In this document: positions 43,501 through 54,894 of the stretch, piece after piece | Position numbering within the stretch: position 1 is the stretch's first letter | How the letters are laid out: every line of letters starts with the position of its first letter | Origin: Ligula intestinalis | Lineage: Eukaryota > Platyhelminthes > Cestoda > Diphyllobothriidea > Diphyllobothriidae | Assembly: GCA_036362985.1 (NCBI GenBank) | Contig: JAYGXS010000005.1 | Span: 45,885,041 to 45,949,040, forward strand | Direction: 5' to 3' | DNA length: 64,000 nucleotides | Translations under genes and position numbers: made by a program | The notes under the pieces: model-generated | Seen by the model: the letters and a program-made list of their open reading frames with translations, nothing else | Told to the model about the DNA's origin: nothing | Databases searched by the model: none

Positions 43501-44229
43501 GTGGGGTCCGAGCCCTCCTCTCCAGGTGGCGTGGTCTGTGCCGACGCGGGCATTGAAGTCACCAAGGACTGTCAACTTGTCCGCCTTCAGCATAGGGGCC
43601 AGGAGGGCGTGCAGATCCTCGTAAAACTTGTTCTTTGTCTCGTCAGAGCTAGTCATCGGAGGAGCGTAGACACTAACGATGGTGGCGAATTTGCCACCCC
43701 AGAGAGGCAGGCGGAGACTCATCAGGCGTTTGTTGATGCCCTGCGGTGTAAAGGGTAGTCGTCCCACGATGTCCTTCTGGATGACAAAGGCAACGCCAGC
43801 CTCGCGTCGCTCTGCCGTCGGACGGCCCACATAGAAGAAGGTGTAGCCGGCACCCACCTCTTCTATGGAACCTTCGCCGGAGAAGCTGGTTTCACTGAGT
43901 GCGGCGATGTCCACCTTGAAGCGCTCTAGTTCCCGGGCAATGAGCGCTGTTCTCCGTTCCGGTCGAATGCTCCTCAGGTTATCTAAAAGGGAATGAACAT
44001 TCCAAGCGCCGAAAATGATAGGACTTACCTGTGCTCCCTGAGCTGTCGTCCTGTGAGCTCTGGGAGCTGTCCTGCGGGAAGGAAACGGGTTAGAGGGAGG
44101 GTCGGGAAGAGAGAGGTTTTGATTTGCGTTTGTAGTGTTTCGACCGCGTGTTTGCAATCTGTCAGCCACGGTCAACTGGCAGATGTCGCGACCCAGCGTG
44201 TTTTGTACCACCTTTTCTAGGCCCATCAA
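40540..44229 (-). pseudogene. RTE endonuclease-reverse transcriptase with C2H2 fingers, disrupted by stops
   Basis: Pieces share one frame. The APE domain (44229-43453) shows [26 protein letters not shown] and [12 protein letters not shown], continuing after a stop to [15 protein letters not shown] and [10 protein letters not shown]. Next come SSGKAPGSDGIPEDIYK and the RT: TTFVDLKKAFDTVNQ (motif A), TNGVKQGCVLAPTLF (motif B) and DLLFADDCAL (motif C, FADD), then DNFTYLGS and [14 protein letters not shown]. Fingers follow: CPHCQRNFRARVDLVSH (C2HC-like), CPHCNRTFTSRIGLVGHLRIH-type near 40730, and a partial third, FAHRIGLLGHMRIH. Stops interrupt at about 43453 (TGA for TGC of copy A), 43069, 42418 (TAA for TCA of copy A), 41728 and 41614. 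Frameshifts lie near 41050-41140 and 40600. The near-intact frame suggests fairly recent death. Confidence 0.85.
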
Positions 44230-45148
44230 CCCTCTCGCGAGGGGCAGCAGCGCTGTTCCACAAAGGGACTGCCGGTCGCGCAGCTGAGGACTTTTAGAGG
44301 AGGGGGGAGTATTTGGGATGTAAGGGGTGGGAGCAGCAGTAATTATCCTAGTAGCAGTAGCGATGAAAGGGACTGTGTCTCATGTAAAGTTGATACGCGT
44401 TCTAGTGCCACGGCATCTGACTGTGGATGGAATTGCTGCTACGATTAGGTGTTATTGATGCTACTGTGGAGGCAAACTCTGCGAGGAATAAGAGTGCTAG
44501 TCATGGCGGTGGGATGACTATTTGAGTAGGCATCGCTACGATGGAATAAGGTCACTGTAACAGTATGGTACTGGAATGGTATAGGTATGGTAGTAGAGAC
44601 AACAATAGAAATATCAGGCAGAGTAACAGAGAGCAATATCATACGGAAAAATAATAAGATAAAATAGATGTGGAATCAGGCATACATACGCATAAAGAAC
44701 AATGAATGCAATGTTAAGACTGGCGGATATCGAGTAGATTACGCAGATAAGGCAACGTTACGGGAGTACTGAAATTCTGAAGCTAGTGAGGTAAGCAATT
44801 ATCGCAGCAGTAAGAAAAGTAAATAGTAAAGTAAAAACAGACAATGGTACCGTATACAGTAAGTAGCGTCCTTTCACCAACTACCTCTACTAGGATGCTT
44901 ACCGCTGCAGCCCGGGGACATACCGGGCGTGGGGACACACACACCGGAGACCCTCAATTGGTTTAGCCCGCTGATCTAGGCGGGGAGCGGGGGGGGGGAG
45001 GCCGCCAGGCAGAGCCTAGCTACGGGGAGCCACAAGTGAGAACTGGATGCCAGCCAAGGACGCTAGGCGTAGCCACCACCTATGCGAGGAAGATGATGCG
45101 ATCTGCCACGACCTTCACGTTCAACCCCCAGCTGAACACCCCATACCC
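44230..45148 (-). other. 5' non-coding leader of RTE copy B, containing the empty insertion site
   Basis: It has no conserved ORF. It is colinear with copy A 1449-2284 plus 3525-3776, and ACTAG at 44889-44893 marks the unoccupied target. It is rich in short TAGTAG/AGTAG-type words near 44330-44600. Whether it contains an internal promoter, as non-LTR leaders often do, cannot be read directly. Confidence 0.6.
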
Positions 45149-45554
45149 ATATGTGCATAGCACGCACGCACACACACACATGCACCAGTCTTCCTAACAC
45201 AGCACACAGCGCAATCTGCCGTCACTGATACGGCGGAGGAAACTTCGCGGTTTCGGAGGTTGTGCACATGGCACCTAAACTAGAAACAGGTCCTTTTAGG
45301 TAGCCTGGTACATATGAGGGGTGGGGATTTGGTCATGTGTATGCCATGCGGAAACAATATGTTTGATCCTCCCTCCTTCCCCCGGAATGAGACGTGCGGC
45401 AGATGCACCGGATCCAAACAGAGGTCACGCTGGCTCAGGACACATGTTGATTAGAAATCCTCGCCAGCCCATAAGTGCAGCTGTACATGGAAGAAAGGTG
45501 ATGTTATATTAGATGTGTTATTTAGCAAAAGGTAAACCAGAACCGTGTTTTCGT
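45149..45554. other. no gene recognised
   Basis: CA-rich start (45160-45185), otherwise unassigned. Confidence 0.4.
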
Positions 45555-45715
45555 TTGGAACAGATTGGAATGATAATTTCTGATTCATTAGCCGTCATTA
45601 GCCAGCCACAACCAAGCCCAAGCGATGCACCACCGTAGGTCTACGACTGCGACCATTTGATCAAAAGTCTAGTGCTCAAATCATTGAGCCACGGGCAAAT
45701 TGCCTTGTTGACTCA
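45555..45715 (-). repeat. tRNA-derived SINE-like repeat
   Basis: The head on the - strand is CGTGGCTCAATGATTTGAGC, with CTTTTGA as an anticodon-loop-like heptamer. The body includes the reverse complement of TTAGCCGTCATTAGCCAGCC, as in 34120-34215. Confidence 0.5.
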
Positions 45716-45959
45716 TATTGGGAGGTACTGACAATCGTTGATTATAGTTCACCGATCGTTAATGAACCTAACTCGTCGCGTTCTGCCTTGAGGCCCACTC
45801 TCGAGCTCCACTAACAGTCATAGAACGGCTAATAGTCCAACTTACATCATAACTTTTAGTCACGACAGGAGGGCAGTCCCGAAAGGCGCTACCTTGTGAC
45901 CGCCTAAGGCACCAGGTTCTGTGCAAAAAGTGCGCACTTAATAAGTTAAGTGCAAGAGA

Positions 45960-46420
45960 AGGACAAAAGGTGACAATCGAGTGAGCCGAGAATTACTTGA
46001 GTCAGGGTTCACGCCCCCCCCCAGTCCACCAACAGCTGCAGCGGTTTGCCCAATCCGTATTCGATGCTGAGACTAAATTTGGTCAAAGCAAGTCGCCGCT
46101 CGGGGAAAAGACAGGCCATCACATTAGCCTATACCAACACCACAGGGCCAGATGGTCAGCTGATGCAACGAATCAGCGCACACTCAAGGCATTTATCGAT
46201 TTTTCTTGCACGTTTGAATTTACGACAAAACACTGTGCACACACAAACTGTTTCTGTTACTGTTCTGCGAGTATGTCTCTGAGGATGGATCTGCGACAGA
46301 TTTCGAAACGTCAGGTGATAATACATAGTGTCACAGCAATGGAGTCGTCTTCTACTTCTCGATTACTTCCTGGGACTCTCATGTTTGCTTGTATTAGCTA
46401 TAGATTTTCCTCATATGTGT
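45960..46420 (+). mobile_element. Penelope-like element, 5'-truncated copy
   Basis: It starts at AAAAGGTGACAATCGAGTGA and carries the blocks for GDNRVSRE, the INK...DLPNPYSMLRLNLVKASRR segment (readable from 46046), then TCGAAACGTCAGGTGATAAT, GAGTCGTCTTCT, and TCCTGGGACTCTCATGTTTG. The GIY-YIG nuclease is absent. Confidence 0.7.
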
Positions 46421-47039
46421 TTTTAAAAAATAGAAAGTATGCACTACACTGTTACTTTTTTGTACTCATTTTGCAGCAAATTACGACATTTTAAAATTTT
46501 GTACTGAAAGCGAATACATCCTTCGGTTTTAATTGTTTTCTTTTTGAATTGTTGCCTAGCGTGATACATAGTCTTGTGTTGGTTCAGGGTATCCAAACTA
46601 CATATTGTTTGCACTCCATCTGAGGAAATTAATAAATTTCTTCAGAAAGACGTCACATAACACCTATAACATTTTGCATTGAAAGTATACCCCGTTGTCT
46701 GTTTTAGAGAAAACAATAATAATTGAACAGTTGCAGACTTTTATGTTGAAATTTCGCGATTTTACAAAGCCCCGAAAATCAATGAGAAAAACTCATTTTA
46801 TTCGCATAGCCACTTTTTAAAGAATATGCTTTTTGCGGGCAGTCAAAAGGAAGTTCGTTCAAGGGTGAACTTCATGTCATGACTGAAATATCTCAAGATT
46901 AGGCTGCACGACAACCCCCCCTATCCGACTTCATTTCTGAATGGTCCCTACCTAATTAAGATTTTATAATCAAAAACGCATTTTGGAATTCTTGTTAATA
47001 TTTCATAAGATCGCATGACTACTGCTAAAATCGAACAGG
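46421..47039. other. AT-rich, no gene recognised
   Basis: Low-GC sequence with no recognisable family. Confidence 0.4.
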
Positions 47040-47240
47040 CGAATTCCGGGAAACAGTTGATAAAAATGAAAGCGCGATCACTGAAACAAGAAGTTACTTG
47101 ATCTGACCTTCTGGAGTACCACTCAAGCCCTTAATCAGGAGCTCCTTGTATGCGATTGTCCCTGATGATGTGTTCAAGCGAGAATCCGAAACGTCAGGCC
47201 AATAAATGCCATGTTTCAGCGATCACATCTTATCCCACTA
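47040..47240. mobile_element. inverted pair of Penelope-like 3' ends
   Basis: The left arm (about 47040-47147) reads on the - strand CTGATTAAGGGCTTGAGTGG, then GGTCAG and TGTTTCAGTGATCGCG. The right arm (about 47150-47235) reads on the + strand CTGATGATGTGTTCAAGCGA, GAATCCGAAACGTCAGG, AATAAATGCCATGTTTCAGC and GATCAC. Both outer ends are the element's 3' terminus. Confidence 0.6.
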
Positions 47241-48224
47241 AACCACCGTTGACTGCTGACATAACACGAGTATCGTCTGTAAAAATGTTTGAACGTTGCA
47301 TTGCAGCGGTGCAGATTTAGGTTCAAATTTCGATTCTCCCTGTAAGGAACGTCTGACGAGCAAATAAAACCAAGCCGGGAAAGCTTATTCCAGAGTGTTG
47401 AATACCTGTAGGCCCCCGAAAGACCACATCAAACAAGAATGCTGGATTTCGTTTAAGACCTCAGTACAGTGCTGTGGAAATCACAGTCCTGTTTGTTCTC
47501 CACATCCATACGCAACAAACGAATTTAGACTTATGAGAACAAAAGCTAAGGCATGAATTGCATAATTTGCTGCGTATTCAAGAGGAACTTATGAAAGCAA
47601 CAATACAACTGAATGAAAATGATTTTACCCGGCTCATCAGGTACTCGAGAGGGCGGAGTTGGGGGGATAGTAACACAAAGGAAGATTTTGGAGGTACATT
47701 CTCATATATCCCGACGGTGGAACATCCCGAAAATATCTACTGTAGGTCTTCTCGTCGCGTGAGCAACTGTGTCCATCAGGTTGACAGGTCGAAACAGTCT
47801 ACTGAGAGAGAGAGAAGACAAGGCGAGGCTGACACTAGGGAATACAGCCCTAAGACGGAAACAAGCGCACCCCGCCCTCGACTAAATCAGATGCCCTTGC
47901 GTCTACCTCGGAGCGCTATGAAGCGTGACTCGGGCGGTTGCCAACTGACAGTTGGGCTGCGCCCGAAGCCACTGTAACCCTTTCACGCTGCAAGCCACCC
48001 TGCGAACTACGTCGTGTATAACTCACAGCAGTTCGGCCGTCAATTTCGATGAGGTCCACTGTCTGCTGTACACCAGGGCGGTGCAGGAACAGGGACTTGC
48101 ACTGCATATACCTCACTGTCAGGGCCAGGTGTCAAGAAGATGTAAAGACGACCGACGATGGGCGAAGGCGTAGGCCCGCGCAATGTGGTTCACTACAACC
48201 ATGAAAACGGCTCTAACCAAATTT
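47241..48224. other. no gene recognised
   Basis: A 139-codon + ORF (47558-47977) has no recognisable motif and I do not call it a gene. The 47930-48180 portion may be the flank of repeat Y. Confidence 0.35.
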
Positions 48225-48610
48225 GAGTAAGAATGTTATAAAGCTTACATTAAGAAGGAACCCTTACAGTCTGACTGTCAGTTCAAACAGTCAGACAAAA
48301 ACACACACTGGGTTGACCGCGACGTCAGTTAAAAACCTTCAAATCCACGGCTTTTGGCTAACCGTTATAGCTTCAAGCGCGTCAGATTGTTTAAAGGGAG
48401 GCAGGAAATGCGCCGAGTGGTCGACGTCAATCTTTTCCCCACCTCCAGCATCAGTACACTGTCCGAACCGGTCACTTGTCTGATGCGGGGGGTGGGCGCA
48501 GTGACAGACAGGGCCGGCGAACCTGTCTGCACGTACCACAGCACGGCCTGGTCTCGTTTGACACACACGAGAATTATCACCGGTTGGGAATTAACCGTTA
48601 CCGTTTGAGT
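48225..48610 (+). repeat. interspersed repeat Y, copy 3
   Basis: Fullest Y copy: CTTACATTAAGAAGGAACCC, CCACGGCTTTTGGCTAACCG, TATAGCTTCAAGCGCGTCAG, AACCGGTCACTTGTCTGATG and GGCCGGCGAACCTGTCTG. Confidence 0.55.
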
Positions 48611-48849
48611 CCTAGTCCATTGACCAACCGGTAAACACACTAGGCTGATGGTGTGGTCTAGTATAAGCGTCAGATGGTAGCTTCCAAGCCAGGGTATACC
48701 GTAATAGCCTTAGTTTCTGTCTAACTCACCACTCGTTTAACGGCGGGACAACGTCGATTAAAGAAGACTTATGTGGCCATCTAAATAAGACCCGGTGACA
48801 GGAACCGCCCATAATACACGTGGCCTTGCACGAACTCCTGGGAACAGCA

Positions 48850-48935
48850 GCTTCAGGATTTCAGTAAGGGTCAGAGTTAAGTTTAGGGTCTGATTTAAGG
48901 TTAGAATTAAGGTCAGAGTTAGGGGAAGGGATCGC
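48850..48935. repeat. degenerate short tandem repeat of GGTTAAG/GGTCAGAGTTA-type units
   Basis: Runs of similar 6- to 12-base words (GGGTCAGAGTTAAG, AAGGTTAGAATTAAGG, GTCAGAGTTAGGGG) give an artificial Leu-Thr ORF on the - strand. Confidence 0.6.
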
Positions 48936-48964
48936 AGCAAGAGTCACCTCTTCGATTGACCCAA

Positions 48965-49065
48965 TCATGAACGTTTTGTGGCCTCGGTGGGATCCCAACC
49001 TGAACAGCAGGGAAGGCTTTTGCGCAGCCAAAGCTCTACCACTGAGCTACGAGGCTCACCGTGCG
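48965..49065 (-). repeat. tRNA-like SINE sequence, second type
   Basis: On the - strand GCCTCGTAGCTCAGTGGTAG begins a tRNA-like fold. The acceptor halves GCCTCG and CGAGGC can pair, and GGTTGGGATCCC serves as a B-box, with a long variable region. A related sequence lies at 51215-51300. Anticodon position 33 is not T and the variable region is unusual, so I favour a tRNA-derived repeat. Confidence 0.45.
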
Positions 49066-49317
49066 CCGTGAATTTAATCACACTTGGATCTATTTTCTTG
49101 CCCAGCTTTACTGCACTCATGAAATCCTACAATACGGACGCAGTAAGCTGACTAACTGATTTCCTAAGCAACCATCTAGGATCCACCGGATGGACTACTA
49201 AGCTTCCCTTAGTTGTTAAGGGTTTGACAGCTTTCAATAATCCAATTGACCCAAGTAAATTCTGTCTGGGCAGTCAGCTTACTCTATCCGTAATGGTGGA
49301 TTCCATAGGAATGGTTA

Positions 49318-49409
49318 GTTGGGCGGGTGAAATTAGTCAAAGTGTGAGCCTCTTAGCTTCGTAGTTGGGCAGTTAAAATTGGTCCAAGTGTGAGCCCCGT
49401 AGCCTCGTA
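49318..49409. repeat. two tandem 46-bp units
   Basis: GTTGGGCGGGTGAAATTAGT... at 49318-49363 is repeated with a few substitutions as GTTGGGCAGTTAAAATTGGT... at 49364-49409. Both units end in GCxTCGTA. Confidence 0.8.
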
Positions 49410-50509
49410 GCTCCTAAGTGAGTGGGGCATTCCTAGTCCTGTGCTCGGTTCAAACAGCCATATAAGTCATTCTTACCCAACGTCAAGCCCACCGTAAGTC
49501 GACGTAAATGCAGTGAGCCAGGGTGTGGAAAGTTGTCACCACACACGCGCTCGGATGATAGCACACGTGAATTAGCCCTAACAGTCTGGGAAATTGCCAT
49601 GAATGTCGCATCCACATGCTTTTTATCCAGGACTCTTAGAACATTTTTCGCGCTCAAGACCGTATCGGGTAGACTTTATAGAAGCATACAACGGTAGACG
49701 CTTCTCGCAATAGCGCTCGTATTGTGGAGCTTCGGCGTATAGTATGGAAAGAATTCGCAGCCATTAAATCAACTTGCATAGTATTAAGAATGCCTGAGCT
49801 TGTTGACATGGTTCAGTGTTTTCTTTCTCGTATGCAACACACATGCAAACGTATTTTACCGTTCACGCAAATACATCGACTGTTTCGAGCATCTTGTATC
49901 CTTTGACTCAGTATCTAGTTGCAGCGTGCGCATCAGTTCCCAAGTATAACAACAATTGGTGTAATACGGCACTCAGTATTGGATGGACGTAGTTAAGAAC
50001 AAAGGATTCAGCGAAATATAACACCTGACTCTAAACGAAGAAACAACGCCTGTTCCAAAACGCCACACGTGTGCAGGGCAAAGCCAGGCCCGGGAGAGCC
50101 TGTGGTGGGAGAGCGGACGACCGCTGCTTGGAGCCAATTCGTGTGGTTTCAGATTAGTGTGAAACATTACCCGAAAGGGGTGTTCTATACAAAGGCCCAT
50201 ACAGCGTCGGCTAGAGGTGGTATCATGTTCAAGTGATTCTTGGGCAGCCACGACTATCTCGCACGCGTGCATGTGTGCGCGGGGATGCAGGTCAAGGTTC
50301 CTCAGGTTCGCAAGCCGCAAACAGCAGTCTGTCGAGGCAGCGGTCTGTGAATAAGGGGAAGGGAGGAAAATGAGCAGCATTGTCAGATACAGCTGCCTCC
50401 TTAGGCAGCGGGCTTTAAAAAAATCGCGGGAGAGGGAATGGACACTATTATTGGGAAAAGAGAACAGTCGTATGTAGAGTAGACAGAACTATCGCAGGGG
50501 GTTAAGTAA
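49410..50509. other. no gene recognised
   Basis: ORFs of up to 135 codons on the - strand (49973-50380) have no recognisable motifs. Confidence 0.4.
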
Positions 50510-50720
50510 GTCTAACCATGCAACTGCGATCTTCAGATCATGGTTACTTAGTGCTGAGGAGAGAAGTCAGTGAAGGCCAGAGAAGTAGAAGAGTTTATTG
50601 TGCACACAACGGAAGAGGAGAATAGATTGACTTGGGAGAGATACGTCCGATCAGTAGGTTGACTGGGCCCAAGGCAGGTCTTAGAGTAGTCGGGCCAGAG
50701 GACAGATAGAGGGAGATCGT
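50510..50720 (-). repeat. interspersed repeat X
   Basis: On the - strand: GTGCACAATAAACTCTTCTA, CTGGCCTTCACTGACTTCTC and GATCTGAAGATCGCAGTTGC, matching 61010-61290 closely. Confidence 0.6.
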
Positions 50721-52015
50721 TTATTGGGTAGGTCGGCCTGGAGATTTTGTGCAGAGAGGCAACTTGCGTCGGGCACGCGTGCAAGCTCCTCATTCGTCGC
50801 CTCATAGATGCGAGAACTATGATTGGCTGATCGAGATGTCGAGAAAGCACATCGGTGAGCGTTTGGTTAAATGCACTTCGACGCGAGCTAGTCAGGCAGG
50901 CACGACCCGATGCAGAACTTCCTCGGAGATAGAGGTGGACACTTCCAAATTTGTTCGGCCGAAGATGACATGGAACATTTCGAAAGCAGATCTCACGACC
51001 TTCATAGCATGGGACCAAACGCAGTCCCCTAAAACCCCGATCCTGTAGGGCACCGTTCTAATTGGAATATGCTGGACCTTATTACTATTGCGGACGACAG
51101 GCACTTTGATGCGCGCCCATTATAGCCTGGGCCTTGTGTACTCTTTACTTGGTTTATTGCACACACGCACAAGAGAGCAAATTACTTTAAACGAATTTTC
51201 TGAAACTTGGCATTCCGGGGGGGATTTCAATCCACAACAGGAAGGTCAGGCTTAAATGCAGCCAACGTTCTCACCACTTAACCTATGAGGTCTCCGCGGG
51301 TAAAGTTATCCACCCAAACTATTACAGCGCACAAAATTGACCACTTCTGGCAGGCAAAACAAATATTCTTAAGCACTTAATATCAAATTTACCAGCTCAA
51401 CACCAGTCTCACGTAATTTATGGTTGCATGCGACGCATTTAACTAAATCAGTTAGCCTCACCTTTTCATTAACTCTCAGTGCTCTTGAAGTCCAACATCT
51501 TTTGCTTGCTTTCACTGGCTGAAGGCTGTCTGCTTACCATATCTAAAATCCCTGATGGGTTTTTCTTTTGGGACCTTTGCTCAAACTTGTTAATTATAGG
51601 TATGAAGAAAGGAAGGATGGTTGCTGTGCTTCAGGGAACAACACCGCATGAATTTATAATTTGGAAGTCTAGCGCTACTGAGCACGTGTTGTCGTTGTGT
51701 TGAAAGGCAGAACTTTTCTGACGGTTCGCCTTCGCTGGTTAACGCAGCCTGCAAATTATCACTCAGCGAATGCAGCAGGGCTGAATTCGTGACTTTTTCT
51801 CAGTCGCACGGCAGAGAGCTCACAAACACAATGGACAAGGGCCATGTTTAGCATAAAAATGTCCACGAGTATGAGGAACCGGCAATTTTCATGAACACTG
51901 TCCCGTTTTTACTTAAAGAATTAATTAGAGACAGATTCTACGTAAGTGCTAAATGACACCCAGCTGACTTCTGTCTATCATGATACCTCAGCTGTAGTAC
52001 ACCCTTTTTATTCTA
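50721..52015. other. mostly unassigned
   Basis: A tRNA-like SINE head of the 48965 type appears on the - strand at about 51215-51300 (CTCATAGGTTAAGTGGTGAG). Nothing else was recognised. Confidence 0.4.
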
Positions 52016-52023
52016 CTAAATGC

Positions 52024-52597
52024 GGCAAAAGTAGCTTATGTAGTCCCACTCATATACCCCTAGTCCCAGAATTTTGTCCTACGAAAACAGTGTTCATGGG
52101 GTTTTGTGGGTGGAGAATGAGGTTACACAGTAAACTATACTTTAATAACCGCTATATGCATTTTTATTCGATTGTATTTGGAAGTGTTGCTGATTTTTAT
52201 CTGTAGATTTTTTCGAATCTGTATTATCGGTTAACGTATTGCGGAACAACCCGATTATGAACTTGTAGGTTTCTTGAAATTCCCAAAAAATAGAAATGGT
52301 GGATAGGAGGTCGTCTCCTTCAATTTATCTGAGGTCCAAATTACCGTTCTGGAGTAAGATTACGATAGCTGCGGCGCCAAGCGCCGCGCACATTTTGAAA
52401 TAACATGCGGAACAACTTACTCCCAGCGGCCGCGGGAAACAAATTTGACTACACTTTTTTCAATCAACACTTACTCCGAAATATTTTATTCTCTGCCTAT
52501 CCTTTTTCCCCACTCCAAACCATATAACCACCGTTTTCGTAGGACATAATGCTGGGCCTAGGGATATGTGGGCGGGACTACATAAGCCACTTTAGCC
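52024..52597. mobile_element. non-autonomous inverted-repeat DNA transposon (MITE-like), copy 1
   Basis: The ends are inverted repeats of about 65 bp. The left begins GGCAAAAGTAGCTTATGTAG and the right, read in reverse complement, begins GGCTAAAGTGGCTTATGTAG; both continue through TCCTACGAAAAC. Flanks carry CTAAATG on both sides (52016-52022 and 52598-52604; an eighth base differs, C versus T), so a 7-8 bp target duplication is likely. No transposase is encoded. A GG start and 8-bp duplication would suit Merlin-like or hAT-like families, but this is not decided. Confidence 0.8.
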
Positions 52598-52604
52598 CTA
52601 AATG

Positions 52605-53379
52605 TTCGAGATCGGTCGGTCTGACTGCAAAATACGGACACTTTGAACAGTAAGCAGTTGTTCGGCATCATCAATGATGCCCTCTGGTACCATGGCATTC
52701 ACGGACGCAGGATAATACCATAATCTTTACGCGATAATATCTCCTAATTATTGCTCTAAGGAGGTTTGAATTTAATAAGGCTAGCAAAACTTTAGGCAAG
52801 GGCCAGCCTGTGTAGATGCGACCTTTAATCCATCTGTATGCCTGTCACGAAGTTGGATCTTAATTTTGACGAAATGCTCCATGCAATTATTAAAAAAATA
52901 AGTCTTTCTAAGCAAAGAAAACGTGATTTTTAGCGAAACAATCAGAGTGAACCAACCCCTATAGACAAACTGGCTACATGCACGCTCTGAGGCACCAACA
53001 GTCTTGTTATTTGCTACTTATTTTCTTTTGTAGTAATATTGCCCTTCTTTTCGTAAGTGTTGCTAGTAGTACTACCCACAGTTGCAATCATAATATTCAC
53101 ACCTGGCTTTTGAGCATTAACAAAAGTTTCTCTATCGAAAACCGTTAGCATTCCCATGAGACCCTCCGCTCAAAGGTCAGCTGTGTTCTCGTTCTCGTTT
53201 TCGTTCTCTTTCTTGTTTTCTCTCCCGTTTTTCTTTCTCTCGCTCTCTTCTTATTTTCTTCCTCACTTCTACAACCTCATCTCTATCTGCGTCCATCCCA
53301 CCTCAGGCAACCGAACAGGTAGGCGGTGGCCTTTTGCTTGCGGTGAGGGGGGGGGAGGGCGACATCAATCCTCAATTCA
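52605..53379. other. no gene recognised
   Basis: Pyrimidine-rich near 53180-53270. The Phe/Ser-rich ORF there is compositional. Confidence 0.4.
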
Positions 53380-53640
53380 TTTCTTTCCTCACTATAAACA
53401 ATCTGACGCACTTGAAGCTATCGCGATGCGATAAAAGCCGTAGCTTGGAGGGCTACCAACTGACGGGACAATTTGGACGTCGTAGTCAGTCCAGTGTGCC
53501 TTGTTGTGTGGAGTGGCTGACAACAGACTGAGAGTCAGGCTCAATGGCTCCTCCTTAACGTAGCCTTTATGGCGCTCCCTGTCGAGAACATACCTAGCGA
53601 GACGTGCTGTTTGGTACGCGTTTTGAGCGTTGGTCATGCA
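53380..53640 (-). repeat. interspersed repeat Y, copy 4
   Basis: On the - strand: GCCATAAAGGCTACGTTAAG, CTGACTCTCAG, CAAGCTACGGCTTTTATCGC and CGATAGCTTCAAGTGCGTCA, in the Y order. Confidence 0.5.
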
Positions 53641-54739
53641 AACCGCCTGCGCCGTTCTCCATCTCCGGTCTACTTGACTTTTGTCTGGGCATCGGATTCA
53701 GTTGTGGGAGTAGTCAGAGAGTGAGGTAGATCCTTTGCAAGTTGACTTTCACCATAATCCCGCGAGAGTCAACGCATTGCTTCCGCTTGCTGAAGGTCAT
53801 AGTGGGCATCGTCGAAATGGACGCGCGAACTGTCATGTGTGGGTGTCACCTTGGTTTGAAGAGCTATCAACTGGCGAAGCTCCTTAGTTATAATTTTAAG
53901 TATAAGGGACTGACTATATGACTGGTTGTCGAGCTACAATTGCTTCTTCTCAATAAGAGTTTTAGGAGATTCTCACTCACGTGGTACCGAAGTCCTCGTT
54001 ACAGAAAGCACCGTACAGGGAACTTCTCTGTCATTTTCGGCTGGTTAGATTCCTCAGCCGAAGGGCTAGGCAAGAAGATCTTGAACAAACAAGCGGAATG
54101 GCTGTTAAGGGGACCAATTATGCTAAAAATAGCGCAGCAGCCTCATGAAATGCCCGGTCAACTAATTACAATGCACCCTGAGGCCTTGATGGTGACCGAC
54201 CCGTTCCACAACCCTGGTCCAGTGGTTCAGGTTAATAGCATGTGGCGTAAACTAGCCTATCGGGTGTGCATTCCTGATAGTAGATGCTGTAGTGTTTAAG
54301 AACGATGCTGGACCTTGTAACGTAAGGTCCGATGGTGCGTGGGTCATCAGCAGCATATGGTTATTATTTTCCGTCTGATCAAAGTCTAACTTTCTGACTC
54401 TGATGCTTGACAAACACGAAGCCTATGTGGCTGTTCTCGTAGACACAGAATAAAAAACCCACTTAGTTGCATATGAACCAGTCAAAGAACGGCTAATTTA
54501 CCCACAACTGATGGGACATTCCCGTGCACTGCTGAGCCGACCGGTAAAAAAAAGCCTTCTTCAATTGGCAGCAACATATAGTTCAGAGCCTCCTTAGCTG
54601 GGATTTGTCGATTTTCGAACGGACTGGACCTTAAAAAGTTTCATCTTCTTGGCCAGTTGGGTCCGTTCAAAGCACCACTGAGGGTTGCTGAAGCGACTAT
54701 ATATCCCCAACACCCGCCTATTCCGCTATAAGGAACATG
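53641..54739. other. no gene recognised
   Basis: A 119-codon + ORF (53940-54299) has no recognisable motif. Confidence 0.35.
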
Positions 54740-54769
54740 CGGTTATCAAAAAGCTATTGGAAAAAATGA

Positions 54770-54865
54770 GACGTTACCACTTGAACAAGAACACTATTCG
54801 TTTAATGGTTCGCATTGACACCCGAGCGTATGATCATCGAAGATGGCATCAGCTATAGATAATTC
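54770..54865 (-). mobile_element. Penelope-like 3' end, degenerate
   Basis: GTTCTTGTTCAAGTGGTAAC on the - strand, preceded by a degraded terminal hairpin, resembles the 3' border of the 6.9-kb and 35.1-kb subfamily. Confidence 0.4.
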
Positions 54866-54894
54866 ATACACAAAACGAGCGAACATTAGAATTC

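Larger units (their letters stand above)
40450..45148 (-). mobile_element. RTE-type non-LTR retrotransposon, copy B (nearly full length, dead)
   Basis: The 5' border near 45148 is set by where similarity with copy A (3776) ends. The 3' border is approximate (40380-40460). Reading from the 5' end: a ~0.9-kb non-coding leader (45148-44230), an APE endonuclease, a reverse transcriptase and C-terminal zinc-finger modules. Single-ORF endonuclease/RT elements with trailing C2H2 fingers are a familiar type, often annotated as endonuclease-reverse transcriptase or craniofacial development protein 2-like. I saw no clear target-site duplication. Copy B holds the empty site (44889-44893) for the insertion in copy A. 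Confidence 0.82.

Noticed and set aside
47558..47977. 139-codon ORF as a host gene
   Set aside because: No recognisable domain, splice context or homologous copy; ORFs of this length arise by chance here.
48850..48935. interstitial telomeric repeat
   Set aside because: Units resemble TTAGGG only loosely and vary in length; no run of exact telomere units is present.
48965..49065. functional tRNA gene with GCA-like anticodon
   Set aside because: Position 33 is not T, the variable region is too long, and a related sequence occurs at 51215-51300, so a tRNA-derived repeat is more likely.
53940..54299. 119-codon ORF as a host gene
   Set aside because: No recognisable motif, and it is surrounded by repeats.
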